7,546 nt of DNA, taken from contig JAGCZE010000230.1 of NCBI GenBank assembly GCA_017960415.1, positions 1 to 7,546 on the forward strand. The letters are read 5' to 3'. Of the stretch, positions 6,318-7,546 are shown in pieces. This DNA is from Lachnospiraceae bacterium. GTDB lineage: Bacteria; Bacillota_A; Clostridia; Lachnospirales; Lachnospiraceae. The notes beneath the pieces were generated by a model, which saw only the letters and a program-made list of their open reading frames with translations, had not been told where the DNA came from and did not search any database. Both the position numbers and the translations under genes were made by a program. Positions within the stretch are counted from its first letter, which is position 1, and every line of letters starts with the position of its first letter.

Positions 6318-6607
6318 ATGTTAGAGATAAAAAATTTCACAAAAGTCTACGGCGAAGGTAAAAAAGCCGCGGATAACATAAATCTGACCGTTGAGAGCGG
6401 TGGTTTGAGATAACCGATTCCCTCGGAGACCTGATCAGCTCATATTCCCACGGAATGAAACAGAAGCTGGCCATTATTTCGGCTCTGATCCATGAACCCA
6501 AGCTGATAGTCATGGACGAACCTTTCGTGGGACTGGACCCGAAAGCATCATTTATTCTGAAACAGATCATGCGTGAAATTCATCGCTGCGACTGTCCTTC
6601 TTTTTGA
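6318..6607 (+). pseudogene. ABC transporter ATP-binding protein, internally deleted and frameshifted
   Basis: Remains of an ATPase for an ABC-2 type exporter. ATG 6318 has AAAGGA 5 nt upstream and opens MLEIKNFTKVYGEGKKAADNI..., the normal first strand, ending at TVESG. The next residues should be the Walker A loop (GxxGxGKT) and about 90 more up to the Q loop region. These are absent. At about 6404 homology resumes in another frame with FEITDSLGDLISS, the ABC signature equivalent YSHGMKQK, Walker B LIVMDEP and D-loop GLDPKAS, ending at LKQIMRE near 6575. The first frame stops at 6413. Without Walker A it cannot bind ATP normally. The C-terminal H-loop region is also missing; the second frame runs a few unrelated codons to a stop at 6605-6607. 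Confidence 0.9.
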
Positions 6608-7115
6608 GATCGTTTTCATGCTTGTGGGAAGTTCCTACAGACAGATCAATTCGAAGCTTAAATCTCACGCCGCATCGAAACGTTTCATAATGACGGCGCA
6701 GAAAAAGAGGAGCGTCCGGGGCACGATCGCTTACAAGGAATTCAAACGTATGACCGGTTCGGCCAATTATCTTGTAAATATGGGACTGGGTGAACTTTTG
6801 TGCCTTATTCTCGGCATTGCCGCTCTGTTCATAGATTTTGACAGCATCTGTCTTTGCGCATTTTCAACCGCCTGGGGATGTGTATGCGGCATAAAGCACA
6901 TGCGTCTGGATTGGGAAAATGAGATCGAGGTTATAAAACAGAGCAGCGCCGTAGCCATCTATATGTTCCCGAATATGTTTATTAATATGGGGCTTATAGT
7001 GTTGACGGTTTATCTTGGAACCAAAATGAACCATAATCTGATCATGGGCATCCTGATCGCAGCAGTATCCGTCCTTGCGGGATTGAGCTACAAAAAGGCG
7101 GTCTCATTTACTTAG
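6573..7115 (+). pseudogene. ABC-2 type transporter permease remnant
   Basis: An open frame of 180 codons from a GTG at 6573 resembling the C-terminal part of large (about 500-550 residue) clostridial ABC permeases. The start is accidental: it sits at the fusion point with the ATPase fragment and has no proper ribosome binding site. Visible: a hydrophobic helix (about 4-20), RINSK-type segment QINSKLKSHAASK, TAYKEFKRMTGSANYLVNMG (the block IAYKEFKRMTGSANYLVN is typical), a helix at 70-87, then GIKHMRLDWENEIEVIKQS and two further helices. Between FIDFDS and CAFSTAWG the family usually has about 100 more residues, so a second, in-frame internal loss is likely. The first half of the permease is missing. 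Probably non-functional; a new minimal membrane protein cannot be excluded because this frame is intact. Confidence 0.75.
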
Positions 7116-7119
7116 GAGC

Positions 7120-7147
7120 TTGATTTTCCGCACTTTTTTGATACAAT
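7120..7147 (+). promoter_or_regulatory. Candidate promoter of the DUF3842 gene
   Basis: TTGATT (7120-7125), 16-bp spacer, TGA-TACAAT (extended -10; hexamer 7142-7147). Start site expected near 7154, giving a leader of about 129 nt that carries all the inverted repeats described below. Confidence 0.55.
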
Positions 7148-7181
7148 TAATACAGTATTTTCGATCAAAACGTGAGGTTAA

Positions 7182-7209
7182 GTTTGAAAGTTCAAATGAA
7201 CTTTCAAAC
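7182..7209. repeat. 13-bp inverted repeat, near-perfect palindrome
   Basis: GTTTGAAAGTTCA (7182-7194) and TGAACTTTCAAAC (7197-7209) are perfect inverted copies around a central AA. The repeat begins at the exact left edge of the candidate element. No T-run follows on either strand, so it is not an ordinary terminator. Confidence 0.9.
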
Positions 7210-7213
7210 GCAC

Positions 7214-7270
7214 GCATCGGTGTCGAGAGCACCACCGATGCAACCATGTGCCGATCGCTACGCTCTCGAC
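7214..7270. repeat. Two interlocked 9-bp inverted repeats, possible pseudoknot
   Basis: GCATCGGTG (7214-7222) pairs with CACCGATGC (7233-7241). The loop of that hairpin contains GTCGAGAGC (7222-7230), which is the exact inverted copy of GCTCTCGAC (7262-7270). As RNA these could form an H-type pseudoknot or two alternative folds. The last arm ends directly before the AGTAGG that serves as ribosome binding site for ATG 7283. Confidence 0.85.
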
Positions 7271-7282
7271 AGTAGGTTAATA

Positions 7283-7546
7283 ATGAACATTTTAATTATC
7301 GATGCTCAGGGCGGCGGCATCGGAAAACAATTGATAAGCGAAATCCGGAAAGATATTCCCGATGCGCATATTCTTGCTGTAGGAACCAATTCGGCTGCTA
7401 CGATGGCCATGCTCAAAGCGGGTGCGGATGAGGCGGCAACAGGTGAGAACCCTGTCGTTGTTGCCAGTAAAAAGGCGGATATCATTATCGGACCCATCGG
7501 GATCGTGATCGCGGACTCGATGCTTGGCGAGATAACACCGCTGATG
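7283..7546 (+). CDS. DUF3842 family protein, 3' end outside window
   Basis: 88 codons from ATG 7283 to the window edge, opening MNILIIDAQGGGIGKQL. The family is common in Clostridia and has no established function. Seen: a first beta strand followed by the glycine-rich turn QGGGIGK, then VGTNSAATMAMLKAGADEAATGENPVV and DIIIGPIGIVIADSMLGEITP, all strongly conserved family blocks as I recall them. The fold suggested is a Rossmann-like alpha/beta protein. Full members are roughly 130 residues, so about a third is missing. Start: AGTAGG lies 6 nt upstream of ATG 7283. A TTG at 7184, with GTGAGG 6 nt upstream, is in the same frame with no stop between, so a protein extended by 33 residues is possible. 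Confidence 0.88.
   Translation, partial: MNILIIDAQGGGIGKQLISEIRKDIPDAHILAVGTNSAATMAMLKAGADEAATGENPVVVASKKADIIIGPIGIVIADSMLGEITPLM

Larger units (their letters stand above)
7175..7280. mobile_element. Candidate small palindromic insertion element (92 bp) with 7-bp direct repeats
   Basis: AGGTTAA occurs at 7175-7181 and 7274-7280, exactly 99 bp apart, bracketing a 92-bp block packed with inverted repeats. Removing one repeat plus the block restores GTGAGG-TTAATA-ATG, a good ribosome binding site and spacing for the DUF3842 gene. The insert is 33 codons long and free of stops in the DUF3842 frame. No terminal inverted repeats or transposase are seen, so the class is unknown; it could also be a natural structured leader. 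Confidence 0.4.

Noticed and set aside
7182..7209. Terminator for the ABC permease remnant
   Set aside because: The hairpin is strong, but no T-run follows it on either strand.

Overview
The window looks like a chromosomal segment of a low-to-mid GC Clostridia (Bacillota), most likely Lachnospiraceae-like. The reasons are an ECF folate transporter gene behind a tetrahydrofolate riboswitch, a DUF3842 gene, Gram-positive style ribosome binding sites and sigma-A promoters, and short operons closed by intrinsic terminators. No plasmid, phage, CRISPR or tRNA signature was seen. The taxonomic placement is an inference from gene content; no search was run.

Layout. Positions 1-1485 (minus): an operon of a CYTH/triphosphate tunnel metalloenzyme followed by asnA (ammonia-dependent asparagine synthetase, cut by the window edge), with a promoter whose spacer is filled by a 15-bp palindrome. 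Positions 1609-2238 (plus): a GNAT acetyltransferase whose 3' end runs through the terminator and the last codons of a convergent gene. Positions 2199-3926 (minus): a one-pass membrane protein of unknown function followed by a LacI-family regulator; a LacI-type palindrome lies at the operon's presumed promoter. Positions 4093-5037 (plus): promoter, tetrahydrofolate riboswitch, expression platform and folT. Positions 5156-6261 (plus): promoter, a stand-alone GMP synthase ATP-pyrophosphatase subunit without a glutaminase domain, and its terminator. Positions 6318-7115 (plus): the wreck of an ABC transporter operon, with an ATPase that has lost its Walker A region and a permease that has lost its first half. 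Positions 7120-7546 (plus): promoter, a structured block of about 100 bp bracketed by a 7-bp direct repeat, then the start of a DUF3842 gene.

How the genes fit together. AsnA and a GMP synthase without its glutaminase domain both suggest amide nitrogen taken from free ammonia, as would suit an ammonia-rich gut or rumen habitat (inference). The riboswitch-folT unit is a self-contained folate uptake module. The most unusual items are: the folT leader, whose aptamer carries an extra hairpin and whose conserved GGAAGT can pair with an anti-Shine-Dalgarno; the small palindromic element before DUF3842; and the serial deletions in the ABC operon.
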